A DNA stretch of 64,000 nucleotides, from contig CAWIKY010000003.1 in assembly GCA_963836905.1 (NCBI GenBank), forward strand, positions 248,001 to 312,000, written 5' to 3'. This document shows positions 1-8,835 of the stretch, in pieces. The translations under genes were made by a program, and so were the position numbers. The notes beneath the pieces were generated by a model that saw only the letters and a list, made by a program, of their open reading frames with translations, was not told the origin of the DNA and did not search any database. The stretch is from CAWIKY01 sp963836905. Lineage in GTDB: Bacteria > Pseudomonadota > Alphaproteobacteria > Caulobacterales > Hyphomonadaceae. The stretch's first letter is position 1. The number at the start of each line of letters is the position of its first letter.

Positions 1-2
1 TC

Positions 3-425
3 TTGCTGAATGGTCGCCGTTTCTGGATACAACTCTATTCAATTAAACGCGCGCCTGTCGGGGACCAAGCGGAAGTCGATATACGCTTTGATGGCGCCGA
101 CCACATGCAGCGCAGACTTGATACTGCCGCTCAACTCCTCGCGCTGCACCGCTCGGCTGGCGGAAAATTGTCCTTAATCGGACGACGTAGAAATACACGC
201 CCATTATCAAATGCGCTCAATGCCTATGACATATGGCATGGGTTTGACCGTCCGAAAGGCAGCCTTGAAGATGTTGCGGAAATGATTGTTGGCAAAGCCA
301 GAATGGCAGCAGATTGGGGCGCAAATGATCGGGCCTTGAAAGCCCAAGCCAAGCGCGCTATTGCCAAAGGCGAGGCATTTGTTGCGGGAGATTACCGCCA
401 CTTGCTCGCCCAAAAAGTCCTTTAA
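3..425 (+). CDS. DUF2285 domain protein, 5'-partial
   Basis: This is the C-terminal part of a DUF2285 protein; the frame is open to the window edge, so the true start lies upstream. The domain is recognised by an N-terminal LNGRRFWIQL strand and by the C-terminal block around residues 77-137, with IWHGFDRPKGSLEDVAEMI, the AADWGAND segment and the final GDYRHLL. DUF2285 proteins are found almost only in ICEs of this class, often joined to or next to a DNA-binding module, and are thought to be regulators of the element. Function here is inferred from family and location. It precedes the HTH gene by 139 bases. Confidence 0.8.
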   Translation: MLNGRRFWIQLYSIKRAPVGDQAEVDIRFDGADHMQRRLDTAAQLLALHRSAGGKLSLIGRRRNTRPLSNALNAYDIWHGFDRPKGSLEDVAEMIVGKARMAADWGANDRALKAQAKRAIAKGEAFVAGDYRHLLAQKVL

Positions 426-449
426 TAATCGTAAAATTCTACGTCACGG

Positions 450-467
450 AATCGCAACGTCGCGATT
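450..467. promoter_or_regulatory. Inverted repeat upstream of the HTH gene
   Basis: AATCGC at 450-455 and GCGATT at 462-467 form a perfect 6-bp inverted repeat with a 6-base spacer. An overlapping pairing, CGCAA at 453-457 with TTGCG at 466-470, is also possible. It lies in the 139-base gap before the AlpA-like gene and could be an operator. No clear promoter was identified beside it. Confidence 0.25.
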
Positions 468-564
468 GCGTGTCTTCCCTCCGACCTGAATTTCTGGCTC
501 GATTCGCCTCGCGTTCCGCTCGGAACCCTGCGGCACGCAAGCCCGGTTGCATAGGAGTTTAGTG

Positions 565-792
565 ATGGAGAATGCACAGCCCAGCCCTTATTTACTCGCC
601 GCAGAGGCGGCAGCTTATCTTCGACTTGAAGAGCGAACGATCAATAATATGCGTTGGCGCGGCGAAGGACCGTCCTACCGCAAGCATGGCGGTAAGGTCA
701 TTTATCACCGCGATGATCTCGATGCCTGGTCACGCACCCGCGACGCCGGAAGCGGGCATACCAATGATAATGACAGCGATGAAGATGACTAG
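565..792 (+). CDS. AlpA/excisionase-like helix-turn-helix protein
   Basis: A 75-residue DNA-binding protein of the MerR-like/AlpA type. YLLAAEAAAYLRLEERTINNMRWRG is the winged-helix recognition segment, and YRKHGGKVIYHRDDLDAW is the typical wing of excisionase-family proteins. Such proteins control excision or transfer genes in ICEs. ATG at 565 is chosen because AGGAG at 553-557 sits 7 bases upstream; a TTG at 547 in the same frame has no such site. The acidic tail (DNDSDEDD) overlaps the start of the DUF2840 gene by 14 bases, suggesting coupled translation. Confidence 0.8.
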   Translation: MENAQPSPYLLAAEAAAYLRLEERTINNMRWRGEGPSYRKHGGKVIYHRDDLDAWSRTRDAGSGHTNDNDSDEDD

Positions 793-1243
793 GTCAGCCG
801 ATGTTTCGGCGACTGCCGTCATTATTTCTTATCGCAAAAACCGCCAGAATAACCGACTGGTTTTTGGCTTACCAGACATCGAAATTCGGCGTGGCTGGCA
901 TCGCAAACTAGCCGTTTTTAGTGCCGGACAAGTCTTCGGATATGAGAGGTGGCGCGGCGATAAATACGGCACGCAAGCGTGGTCACTGTTGGTTTGCGAG
1001 ACGGTCGATACTGGCGCATACACACAAGTTCCGGGCGTGATGCCGGGCGCAAATTTGCTGCTGCATACGCACGGAAAAACGAAAACAAAGCGCGCATTGC
1101 AGTGCTTGGACACACTGAGACAAGGTCAGACCGCGCTCGAAAACGTGCCGAATACGCTGTGGCAGGAGCTTCATCACAGGCTGCTAGCAGGACAGAAAGA
1201 GACTCAAATCCTCACAGGATTGACCGAGACATATCCATGTTGA
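779..1243 (+). CDS. DUF2840 domain protein
   Basis: A 154-residue protein of the ICE-associated DUF2840 family, whose function is unknown. Recognisable family features are FGLPDIEIRRGWHRKLAVFSAG, FGYERWRGDKYGTQAW, the VPGVMPGANLLLHTHG strand-turn and the KRALQCLDTL helix, followed by a C-terminal LWQELHHRLLAG segment. The frame is open further upstream, but that stretch merely overlaps the HTH gene, so ATG 779 (or 785) is preferred. The stop TGA at 1241-1243 overlaps the traF start region, in keeping with a compact transfer operon. Confidence 0.75.
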   Translation: MKMTRSADVSATAVIISYRKNRQNNRLVFGLPDIEIRRGWHRKLAVFSAGQVFGYERWRGDKYGTQAWSLLVCETVDTGAYTQVPGVMPGANLLLHTHGKTKTKRALQCLDTLRQGQTALENVPNTLWQELHHRLLAGQKETQILTGLTETYPC

Positions 1244-1971
1244 TGCGCTTCATTCCAGCCGCCGCTGTCACCGCCTTTTGTGCGGCGAGCCTCTGGCAAA
1301 TAATCTCTCCGCCTGCGCCAAAACTGATCTACAACAAGACTACCAGCGCTCCCATCGGTTGGTATGCAGTAGAGTCCAAACGTCCCCTAAAACGCAATGA
1401 TCTCGTCGCAGCCTTTGCGCCAGCAGAGGCGCGAAAGCTGGCCGCTGATCGGGGGTATTTGCCTGAGCATGTGCCCCTTATCAAAACTGTTTGGGCGATT
1501 GGGGGGGAGCGGGTCTGCCATGACGGTTTGTCGGTGCGTGTCCCAAACCGTCCTGATATTTCCGCCCACGGGCAGGATGGTTTGGGACGCGCAATGCCGG
1601 TCATATCGGGCTGCTACACTTTGAACGCAGACGAAGTCTTCCTTGTCTCTTTAGATGTGCAGACGAGTTGGGACAGCCGGTATTTTGGAGGCGTATCGGA
1701 AGAACTGATAATCGGACCAGTTCGGTTTCTAGGTAAAGAGTTGGAAGGGTCGGCACGGTTGGTGGGGGCTGGGCACGGGTTTTGGCGTGGAGGGCAAGAT
1801 AAAAGGCGGGAGGCCTCCCTTGGGGCCATCCCTTTGTCTGCACATCATTTTTTGGGGGCCTACGGCTTTGAAAGGGAGGCCCCCAAGATTTCGATGAGGC
1901 GCGGCGCTATGGGCGGTATCGGGAGGCCCCCGTCAAATGGAACCACTCGCAAACTGCCCGGAACCTTATAA
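1237..1971 (+). CDS. traF: TraF-like S26 family conjugative signal peptidase
   Basis: Membrane-anchored serine peptidase of family S26C, which in RP4-type systems matures the TrbC pilin. After an N-terminal membrane segment (about residues 5-24), TTSAPIGWY carries the expected nucleophile Ser37 and LIKTVWAIGGE the expected general base Lys83. ATG 1237 (or 1243) is chosen because it starts just before the hydrophobic segment. The peptidase similarity fades near RFLGKELEG (about residue 168). The remaining roughly 75 residues run through a G/C-rich inverted-repeat region just before the relaxase gene and look unlike protein. The true C-terminus may therefore be earlier, or an indel may hide a stop. 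Confidence 0.8.
   Translation: MLMRFIPAAAVTAFCAASLWQIISPPAPKLIYNKTTSAPIGWYAVESKRPLKRNDLVAAFAPAEARKLAADRGYLPEHVPLIKTVWAIGGERVCHDGLSVRVPNRPDISAHGQDGLGRAMPVISGCYTLNADEVFLVSLDVQTSWDSRYFGGVSEELIIGPVRFLGKELEGSARLVGAGHGFWRGGQDKRREASLGAIPLSAHHFLGAYGFEREAPKISMRRGAMGGIGRPPSNGTTRKLPGTL
1808..1931. other. Inverted and direct repeats before the relaxase gene: candidate oriT
   Basis: GGGAGGCCTCCC at 1808-1819 is a perfect 12-bp palindrome. TTGGGGGCC at 1852-1860 pairs perfectly with GGCCCCCAA at 1878-1886 across a 17-base loop. GGGAGGCC occurs three times (1808, 1874, 1921). The cluster is immediately upstream of the relaxase gene, where oriT commonly lies. It overlaps the non-conserved tail of traF. The role is inferred from position and structure; no nic sequence was recognised. 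Confidence 0.35.
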
Positions 1972-3884
1972 TGCGTACTCGCGGCCCTGATAATCGTTTT
2001 GAAGTGCGGTTGGGGCGTATTCGCTCGCATTCGGGCCACGAGCGCGTGACAGGATTTCTGAAAAAAGTAGGACGGCGCGGTGGGCGCAGCCGCTTGCGGT
2101 CAGGGCGAACGCAGAGCCGCACCAACGCGGCCAGCTTCCAGCGCCGGGTCATGGTGAAAGTCAGTATTGTGCGTATGGAGGGACGCGGTATTGGGGCGCA
2201 GCGTCAGCACCTAAAATATATCCAGCGCGATAGCGCCGCGCCTGGCGATGAGCGCGGCGGGCTCTATGACCGCGATGGACGCGAGGTTGACATCAAAGCG
2301 TTTGAAGCAGGCGGCAAGGATGACCGTCACCAGTTTCGGATTATCGTCTCGCCGGAGGACAGTACGCGTATGTCAGACCTGTCAGGCTTTACGCGCGACC
2401 TCATGTCAGAAATGAAAAAGGATCTCGGCACAAAGCTCGAATGGGTGGCCGCCGATCATTATGATACTGGGCAGCCTCACACACATATTGTTGTGCGTGG
2501 TAAGCGCGAGGATGGCACCGATCTTGTGATGTCGAAAGACTATGTCTCGCGCGGCATTCGGATGCGCGCGCAGGAACTTGTCGAGATTGAACTTGGGCCT
2601 GTGCCGCAGATTGAAGGCCGTGAGCGGTTTGCGCGCATGGTGCGCCAGCACAGATTGACCGCCCTTGATCGCCAGATGATGCGCGGTGCAAGCGACGGCG
2701 TTATCGACGTGTCTGCGCCAGCGCGGCGGGGCCAGGTTTGGCGGCGGCAATTGGAACGGGCCAGGCTTAAATATCTTGAAGGGATGGGGCTCGCAGACGG
2801 CCTTGGAAAAGGGCGATGGCAACTGTCGAGCGGCGCGCCTGAAACACTCAAGCGGATGGGCGAGCGAGGTGACATCATCAAAACCATGCACCGGGCGATG
2901 GCCAATCGCGGCGAGCGGCGGATTGATGCCAGCAGTTTCTATGACCCAAGCGCTGAAACGGCCAAGCCTGTCACGGGAAGAATCCTGATGACAGGCGTTG
3001 GGGACGATGTCGCTGACCGGGGTTATATGGTTCTGGATACGCTTGAAGGTAAAACAGCCTATGTGGATATTGGGCCAACGTCGCGATTAGAAACTCTAGC
3101 TAAGCATCAGATCGTCACCGTTATTCCGCCTAGCCAAGAGCCACGCAGTTCTGACATCACCATTGCCCGCATCGCTGATGGTAATGACGGGCGCTATGCC
3201 CCCAGCTTGCATATGGCGGATGATCCGTCTGCCCGGCCTGAATTTGTAGAGGCGCATGTGCGGCGGCTGGAATCGCTACGGCGCGCTGGGCATGCGACAC
3301 GGCACAAGGATGGGAGCTGGAGCATTCCGTCGGATTATCTCGCCCGCGCAGGTAGCTATGAACGGAGCGCCGCTCTGTCTCGCCCCGTACAAATTGAAAG
3401 CCGATCCTCGCTTATGCTGAGGGAAATGAAATCTGCCATTGGCGCAACGTGGCTGGATGAGCAATTGATGGACGATAGCGGTGCGAGGCGAACCGCCGGG
3501 TTTGGGGCCGAGGTGGAAACCGCCAAAGTAGCGCGTCGCCAGTTTCTGGTGCAGCAAGGTTTTCTTAGTGATGTTAGCGCCGAGATTACGCAGACGACTT
3601 TGGATGAACTAGCGAATAAAGACTTGAGCGAAGCGGGCAGGTCACTGCACGAGAGATATGGAAAGTCATATTCCATTGCGCCTACCTCTGGACAGCTACG
3701 CGGAACCTATCGTGGTGCGATAGAACGTCCGAGCGGAAAATTTGCCATTATCGAGCGGTCGAAAGACTTTACGCTCGTGCCCTGGCGAGAAGTGTTGGAA
3801 CGGGCGCACGGTAAATCCGTCAGCGGACTTATTCGGGGGAAATCGATCTCTTGGCGGTTTGGGAAAGACCTCGGCATCTCATAG
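1971..3884 (+). CDS. rlxS: RlxS/VirD2-type relaxase with DUF3363 domain
   Basis: Conjugative relaxase of 637 residues, which nicks one strand at oriT and pilots it into the recipient. After a basic N-terminus, HLKYIQRD (about residues 80-87) and HQFRIIVSPED (120-130) precede the three-histidine metal site HYDTGQPHTH (residues 163-172). The C-terminal two thirds matches the DUF3363 extension of Tn4371-type relaxases, with GLADGLGKGRWQL and DGSWSIPSDYLARA segments. The frame is intact. ATG 1971 follows the traF stop region directly. The gene converges with the reversed gene at 3901. Confidence 0.9.
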   Translation: MRTRGPDNRFEVRLGRIRSHSGHERVTGFLKKVGRRGGRSRLRSGRTQSRTNAASFQRRVMVKVSIVRMEGRGIGAQRQHLKYIQRDSAAPGDERGGLYDRDGREVDIKAFEAGGKDDRHQFRIIVSPEDSTRMSDLSGFTRDLMSEMKKDLGTKLEWVAADHYDTGQPHTHIVVRGKREDGTDLVMSKDYVSRGIRMRAQELVEIELGPVPQIEGRERFARMVRQHRLTALDRQMMRGASDGVIDVSAPARRGQVWRRQLERARLKYLEGMGLADGLGKGRWQLSSGAPETLKRMGERGDIIKTMHRAMANRGERRIDASSFYDPSAETAKPVTGRILMTGVGDDVADRGYMVLDTLEGKTAYVDIGPTSRLETLAKHQIVTVIPPSQEPRSSDITIARIADGNDGRYAPSLHMADDPSARPEFVEAHVRRLESLRRAGHATRHKDGSWSIPSDYLARAGSYERSAALSRPVQIESRSSLMLREMKSAIGATWLDEQLMDDSGARRTAGFGAEVETAKVARRQFLVQQGFLSDVSAEITQTTLDELANKDLSEAGRSLHERYGKSYSIAPTSGQLRGTYRGAIERPSGKFAIIERSKDFTLVPWREVLERAHGKSVSGLIRGKSISWRFGKDLGIS

Positions 3885-3900
3885 CCGACTATAAGTAGCA

Positions 3901-4686
3901 TTACTCAGATGGTTGGGACGAACGGAATAAATCAGTTTGAGACATCAAGCGGCTCTTAGGGACTTCACCCTTTGCGTAAGCCGCTGAGATTTCAGCTTCG
4001 CGCTCAATCATCCACTGCGGGTGAGGTTTCTCAACATTCAATATTTCCAGCGACCCGTTGAGCCATGGGTCGCCAGCCTCTGTCCATTCATTCAACTGCC
4101 CTGTATATGAGAGCAATCGGGTGAATAAAATATCGCCCGGTGATCTGTTCGATAAATATTCATCAAAAAGTGAATCGACGTGTTTTAGGAATTCGACATA
4201 GATAGATTGATCCGGCTCTTCCATTTCGATTTTTGCAACAGGCACATCCGGCAAATACTTGAAAATGGGCGGAAGCCCTTCGCGATAGTTCCACCATATA
4301 GCTGGAAGCGGTAACTCCTCTCCTTGGGTGACGGGGTGAAGATGGAGCTGGGATACCGACAAATCGACGATTTCCTCAAATTCCGTGTGCAGCCAGATAT
4401 GGTGATCTGTATCCCAAAAGCCTGTCCATCCAACAAGTTTTCCTGATGGATCAACCTTTGTGAAGCAAACAGCACCCGCATAAAGCTGTGCGGCAATACC
4501 CAGTTTCATCAACACGCGCTGTATAGCCCCGGCAGTTTGGAGGCACTTCATAGGGTAATCGTCTGGATAATGCGAACAGGCGGCCTCATCAACGAGTTGC
4601 ATAACGAGATGTTGGACAAAGGGCGCTGTTCGGCGTTGAGTTCGCCATTCAGCGATTTGTTCGTCTATTTCGTTCTTTGGAATCAT
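3901..4686 (-). CDS. Unrecognised protein with possible Cys-His-Asp (transglutaminase/papain-like) triad
   Basis: A 261-residue protein I do not recognise by name. It is encoded opposite to the transfer genes, so it is probably cargo. The layout resembles the transglutaminase-like or papain-like fold: Cys48 at the start of a helix (KCLQTAGAIQRVLMKLGI), strands with AQLYAGAVCF, then HHIWLHTEFEEIVDLS with His96 and Asp108 as plausible catalytic partners. No signal peptide or membrane segment is visible. The C-terminal 130 residues are acidic and unassigned. Cargo between relaxase and coupling-protein genes is often defensive or anti-defence, but no partner gene is present, so that role is speculation. 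Confidence 0.55.
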   Translation of the reverse strand: MIPKNEIDEQIAEWRTQRRTAPFVQHLVMQLVDEAACSHYPDDYPMKCLQTAGAIQRVLMKLGIAAQLYAGAVCFTKVDPSGKLVGWTGFWDTDHHIWLHTEFEEIVDLSVSQLHLHPVTQGEELPLPAIWWNYREGLPPIFKYLPDVPVAKIEMEEPDQSIYVEFLKHVDSLFDEYLSNRSPGDILFTRLLSYTGQLNEWTEAGDPWLNGSLEILNVEKPHPQWMIEREAEISAAYAKGEVPKSRLMSQTDLFRSSQPSE

Positions 4687-5001
4687 AATGCGAGTTTGCC
4701 TGACAAATGCGATATGTCGAGGCTGATCATCAAATACGGTTCTGAAACAAAAATGGCCTTACTCAAATTTTCTAGATCGTTCAGCTTACTCACAATTTTC
4801 ACCCGCAACCCTGAATTTCCCACTCATCTTGGTAAGCCGAAAGCTCTACACTTACCCGCAACATGCTGTGGACATCACCAGCTCTCGCAAATAACCCCGA
4901 AAGCGCTGATTTAACCCAAATTTCTACTCTGTTTCCTCACTGGACGATTTAGAGCCCATCGGCGCAGCATAGCCTCATAGTCAGTATGAGGTTCTTTTAC
5001 A
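4687..5001. other. 315-base intergenic region with a 7-bp hairpin before traG
   Basis: No gene is supported here; the short frames are not protein-like. CCTCATA at 4973-4979 and TATGAGG at 4985-4991 form a perfect inverted repeat around a 5-base loop. The repeat lies 11 bases before the GTG start of traG, where it could bind a regulator or hide the ribosome site. The region must also hold the promoter of the reversed gene at 3901-4686. Confidence 0.35.
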
Positions 5002-7040
5002 GTGTCACCGCAATCCATTCTTCTCGGACAAATCGTGGTCGTTTTAACAACGATCATATTTGGTGTTTGGTTCGCGACGCAGTGGACCGCTGCGCAGTTT
5101 TCCTACGACGCCTATCTTGGGCAAGCTTGGTTCACACTTGGCGATACGCCGATCTATTATCCGTGGCGTCTCTTCGAGTGGTGGTATGCGTTTGACGCTT
5201 ACGCCCCGCAGGTTTTTGCCAAGGGTGGCCAGATCGCGGCAGGTTCGGGATTTCTCGGGTGCCTGTTCGCCATCGTCGGATCAGTCTGGCGTGGTCGTCA
5301 AGCGAAACGCTTGACCACTATGGATCGTCGCGGTGGTCCAACACCCGTGATCTGAAACGCGCAGGGCTTTTCGATGCACGCGGCGTATTCTTGGGCCGCA
5401 CGGACGATAATTATTTGCGCCATGACGGCCCAGCATGTGATGGCCTTTGCGCCAACACGCTCAGGCAAAGGGGTCGGGCTTGTCGTGCCAACTTTGCTAA
5501 GCTGGACAGACTCCGCTGTCATCCATGACATAAAAGGCGAAAACTGGGAGATCACGTCCGGCTGGCGTTCGATCTTCTCTCACTGCTTGCTGTTCGATCC
5601 CACCAATCCCGCAAGCGCCAAATATAATCCGCTGCTCGAAGTGCGCAAAGGCCGCAACGAAGTGCGCGATGTGCAAAATATCGCCGACATCCTCGTTGAT
5701 CCAGAAGGAGCCTTGGAGCGCCGCAATCATTGGGAGAAGACAGGCCACGCTTTGCTCGTTGGCGCTATTCTCCACGTCCTTTACGCTGAAAAAGAAAAGA
5801 CACTCGCTAGTGTCGCAAGCTTTCTATCTGACCCCAGCCGCTCATTTGAGCGCACGCTTTGGGTCATGATGTCCACCAATCACCTCGGCCCTAATAATGG
5901 GTCTGGCGATAAGGCCCGGTGCCATCCCGTCGTCGCGCAAGCAGCGCGTGAACTTTTGAACAAATCTGAAAATGAGCGCTCAGGCGTGCTTTCGACGGCG
6001 ATGAGTTTCTTAGGCTTGTATCGCGATCCCACTGTGGCCGAGGTGACTTCATCGTGTGACTGGCGCATTGCCGATTTGATCGAAGGCGACAAACCCGTCT
6101 CGCTCTATCTGGTCGTACCGCCGTCTGACATTTCTAGAACCAAACCGCTGGTGCGGCTTATCCTCAATCAGATCGGTCGACGCTTGACGGAAAAACTGGA
6201 CAGTGAGCCAGGCGACCCATCGCGCCGTCAGGTTTTATTGATGCTGGATGAGTTTCCGGCGCTTGGCCGCCTCGATTTCTTTGAAAGCGCCTTAGCTTTC
6301 ATGGCTGGCTACGGGTTGCGCGCGTTCTTAATTGCTCAATCGCTCAATCAGATTGAGAAAGCTTACGGGCCCAACAACTCTATTCTCGACAATTGCCATG
6401 TGCGCGTCGCTTTTGCGACTAATGATGAGCGCACAGCCAAACGGATTTCCGACGCGTGGCTGGGATCGACAACCGAAATGCGGTCGATGCGCAACTATGC
6501 GGGCCACAGGCTCGCCCCATGGCTTGCCCATGTTATGGTCTCGCGTCAGGAAACGGCACGTCAGCTGCTGACGCCGGGCGAGGTTATGCAGCTCCCGCAG
6601 GATGAAGAGATAATCCTTATTTCTGGCGTCTCACCTATTCGGGCGAAGAAGCTGCGCTATTTTCAAGATGGCAACTTTTCGGGCCGGGTCTCTCCCCCTC
6701 CGACTCTCCCTGACCCCAATCATGCCTATGGCGATACCCCTCCCAAGCGCCCGGATGATTGGGGTCAATCTACCCGCGCAGTTGATGACCGTCTGGCGCA
6801 GCCTTGGTTTGATCAAGTCAGCGGCGTTGATGATGGCGGGAAAGACAGACGCCCAAGCTGGGCCGCGACGCTGACAGCAAGGCTGATCGCTCTTCTGAGG
6901 AAGTTGAGAAAAGCGTGGAAGGCGAGGATGTCTCGGCTGAAGCGAAGCGTGCTGCTGATCTGGCCAAGAATACATCACTGGCCCGGCGCACTTATGGCGT
7001 CGAGCAAGCTGCCCCCAAACGCGACCTATTGGATTTCTGA
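5002..7040 (+). CDS. traG: TraG/VirD4 coupling protein, interrupted by three apparent indels
   Basis: Membrane ATPase that links the relaxase-DNA complex to the type IV secretion channel. GTG 5002 begins a two-helix membrane anchor containing PIYYPWRLFEWWYAF. The Walker A motif APTRSGKGVGLVVPTLL and the FLIAQSLNQIEKAYG region follow. Three breaks are visible: near 5311-5321 the frame shifts and hits TGA at 5356, near 5428-5434 it shifts back just before Walker A, and near 6838-6845 it shifts again. The last shift hides the usual acidic tail ending KRDLLDF and the stop at 7038-7040. Restoring one, two and one bases gives a normal TraG. They are probably sequence errors, but a genuinely decayed gene cannot be excluded. 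Confidence 0.75.
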
Positions 7041-7041
7041 T

Positions 7042-7533
7042 ATGCCCAGCAAACGTCCCCGCATAAGACCGTATCTCGATGAGGACATTTATGTCCTGCT
7101 GCGCGCCGCGGCTGAACGCCCAGGCTGCACCGAATCCAGCATCGTCAACGACGCCTTGGCCGCGCATTTCAAAGGCGAGCACGCTCAATCCTTCATGAAT
7201 GCGCTGCTCCGGCGTCTCGATCAAATGACCCGCATACTAGAGACATCGAAACGCGATCATATCGTCCACGCTGAAGCGTTCGGTCTCTTCATGCGCTATT
7301 TTCTGACAGTCATTCCGCCCGTCGGCCCGAAAGATAAAGAAGCGGCGCAAGCTGAAGGCCATTCGCGGTTTGAGACCTATCTGGAGAGCCTGCGCACCAT
7401 ACTGGCGGATGGCGACCCCATCCTCATAAGCGCGATGGATGACGTCCGCTTTGATGAAAGCGCGTTTTTCTCCACTGAAGAATTGAAGCTCTTGCATGAA
7501 GCCCGTCCTGAAAAGGAGCCCGCCCATGCCTGA
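7042..7533 (+). CDS. CopG-like (ribbon-helix-helix) protein of the trb locus
   Basis: A 163-residue protein starting MPSKRPRIRPYLDEDIYVLL, with a short ribbon-helix-helix-like N-terminus (residues 5-45, including CTESSIVNDALAAHF) and a longer helical C-terminal part. In related ICEs a CopG family gene lies between traG and trbB, and this fits. As read, it is in frame with the preceding traG frame only because of the indel near 6840. Its own ATG at 7042 directly follows the restored traG stop, so it is treated as separate. It overlaps trbB by 8 bases. Confidence 0.75.
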   Translation: MPSKRPRIRPYLDEDIYVLLRAAAERPGCTESSIVNDALAAHFKGEHAQSFMNALLRRLDQMTRILETSKRDHIVHAEAFGLFMRYFLTVIPPVGPKDKEAAQAEGHSRFETYLESLRTILADGDPILISAMDDVRFDESAFFSTEELKLLHEARPEKEPAHA

Positions 7534-8521
7534 TCGCTCGACTGAAACACTCTTGCGCACCGAAACCATGCTCAAAACGGCAATGGGGCAGACCGTTGCC
7601 TCTGCGCTCGCTGATCCAGCTGTCATTGAAATTATGCTGAACCCGGACGGTCAGCTTTGGATAGAGCGGCACGGCCAGGGCCGGATAAACTCAGGTGAGA
7701 CGATGCAGCCGTCAGAGGCCGAGCGGGTTATCCGTCTTGTTGGCTCGCATATCGGGCAAGATGTGACGCGGGCCTTTCCCATCGTCAGCGCAGAATTGCC
7801 CGGCGGCGGCGAACGGTTTGAAGGCGTTCTTGCTCCTGTCGCAATGGCGCCGAGTTTCACGATCCGCAAGCCTGCCGCCGTGGTCTTCACACTGAAAGAT
7901 TATGTCGGCTCCGGGATAATGACATCCGTACAGGCGCAAATCCTGCGCGAATGTATCATTACCCGCAAAAGCCTGTTGATTGTGGGCGGCACAGGGTCAG
8001 GCAAGACGACGCTCGCCAACGCGCTGCTTCATGAAGTCGCTAAGACCGGCGACCGCGTTGTCATTCTGGAAGATACGCGTGAGCTGCAATGCGACGCGCC
8101 GGATAAGATTGCGCTGCGCACACAGGCGGGCTCTGTTTCCATGGCTGATCTAGTGCGCTCGACGCTTCGGCTCCGCCCTGACCGCATTATAGTCGGCGAA
8201 GTGCGCGGCGGCGAAGCGCTGGATTTGCTCAAAGCCTGGAACACAGGCCATCCGGGCGGCATCGCAACGGTGCATGCCAATTCAGCCAAGGATGGCCTCA
8301 ATCGGCTAGAACAGCTCATTTCTGAGAAATCAGCCCGCGTGCCGCGCTCGCTGATCGCTATGGCCGTCGATGTCGTTATCGGCATTACCAATACTGACGG
8401 GCAGCGCACCGTCACCGACATCCTCTCTGTCATCTCGCCGGATGGCCCCGATGGATACCGCTGCGAGCCACTGCGCCCGCAATCTCTGAAACTTGTCACT
8501 AAAGAAGGAGGTCTCTCATGA
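7526..8521 (+). CDS. trbB: TrbB conjugal transfer ATPase (VirB11 family)
   Basis: Hexameric secretion ATPase of 331 residues that powers pilus assembly and switching of the channel. Walker A is GGTGSGKTT at residues 154-162, the Asp box is VVILEDTRELQC, and the Walker B/His-box region is RIIVGEVRGGEALDLLKAWNTGHPGG. ATG 7526 is preferred over an in-frame start at 7496 because AAAAGGAG lies just before it. First gene of a tight trbBCDEJLFGI operon; its TGA overlaps the trbC ATG. Confidence 0.93.
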   Translation: MPDRSTETLLRTETMLKTAMGQTVASALADPAVIEIMLNPDGQLWIERHGQGRINSGETMQPSEAERVIRLVGSHIGQDVTRAFPIVSAELPGGGERFEGVLAPVAMAPSFTIRKPAAVVFTLKDYVGSGIMTSVQAQILRECIITRKSLLIVGGTGSGKTTLANALLHEVAKTGDRVVILEDTRELQCDAPDKIALRTQAGSVSMADLVRSTLRLRPDRIIVGEVRGGEALDLLKAWNTGHPGGIATVHANSAKDGLNRLEQLISEKSARVPRSLIAMAVDVVIGITNTDGQRTVTDILSVISPDGPDGYRCEPLRPQSLKLVTKEGGLS

Positions 8522-8835
8522 TCTTAAATAAACATACGTGTCGCGCGCTGGGCGTGGCTGTTCTCATCCTTGCCATTGCAGGGCCTGCCCATGCCGCTGG
8601 CTCAGGCATGCCGTGGGAGGGTCCACTCGACTCTATCCTGCAATCTATTGAAGGACCTGTGGCCAAAATCATCGGCACGCTGGCGATCATCATTACCGGC
8701 CTGACACTGGCTTTTGGCGATACGGGCGGCGGCTTCCGCAAGTTGATGCAGATCGTCTTCGGGCTTTCTATCGCGTTCACCGCGACCAGCTTCTTCCTGT
8801 CGTTCTTCAGCTTTGGCGGCGGAGCAACCTTCTAA
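8518..8835 (+). CDS. trbC: TrbC pilin precursor (VirB2 family)
   Basis: A 105-residue propilin. It has a cleavable signal ending near PAHAAGSG, then two hydrophobic segments (about residues 47-66 and 78-100) separated by a short polar loop (DTGGGFRKL), the usual VirB2/TrbC layout. The TraF-like peptidase encoded at 1237 is its likely processing enzyme, by analogy with RP4. ATGA overlap with trbB at 8518-8521 and a one-base overlap with trbD show coupled translation. Confidence 0.88.
   Translation: MILNKHTCRALGVAVLILAIAGPAHAAGSGMPWEGPLDSILQSIEGPVAKIIGTLAIIITGLTLAFGDTGGGFRKLMQIVFGLSIAFTATSFFLSFFSFGGGATF

Noticed and set aside
4537..4914. 125-codon + strand ORF before traG
   Set aside because: Overlaps the reversed cargo gene and the intergenic region, with no ribosome site and no protein-like pattern.
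5374..7533. A genuine TraG-CopG fusion protein of 719 residues
   Set aside because: A different frame gives the normal acidic TraG tail and a stop two bases before a good CopG ATG, so the fusion is better explained by a one-base deletion near 6,840.
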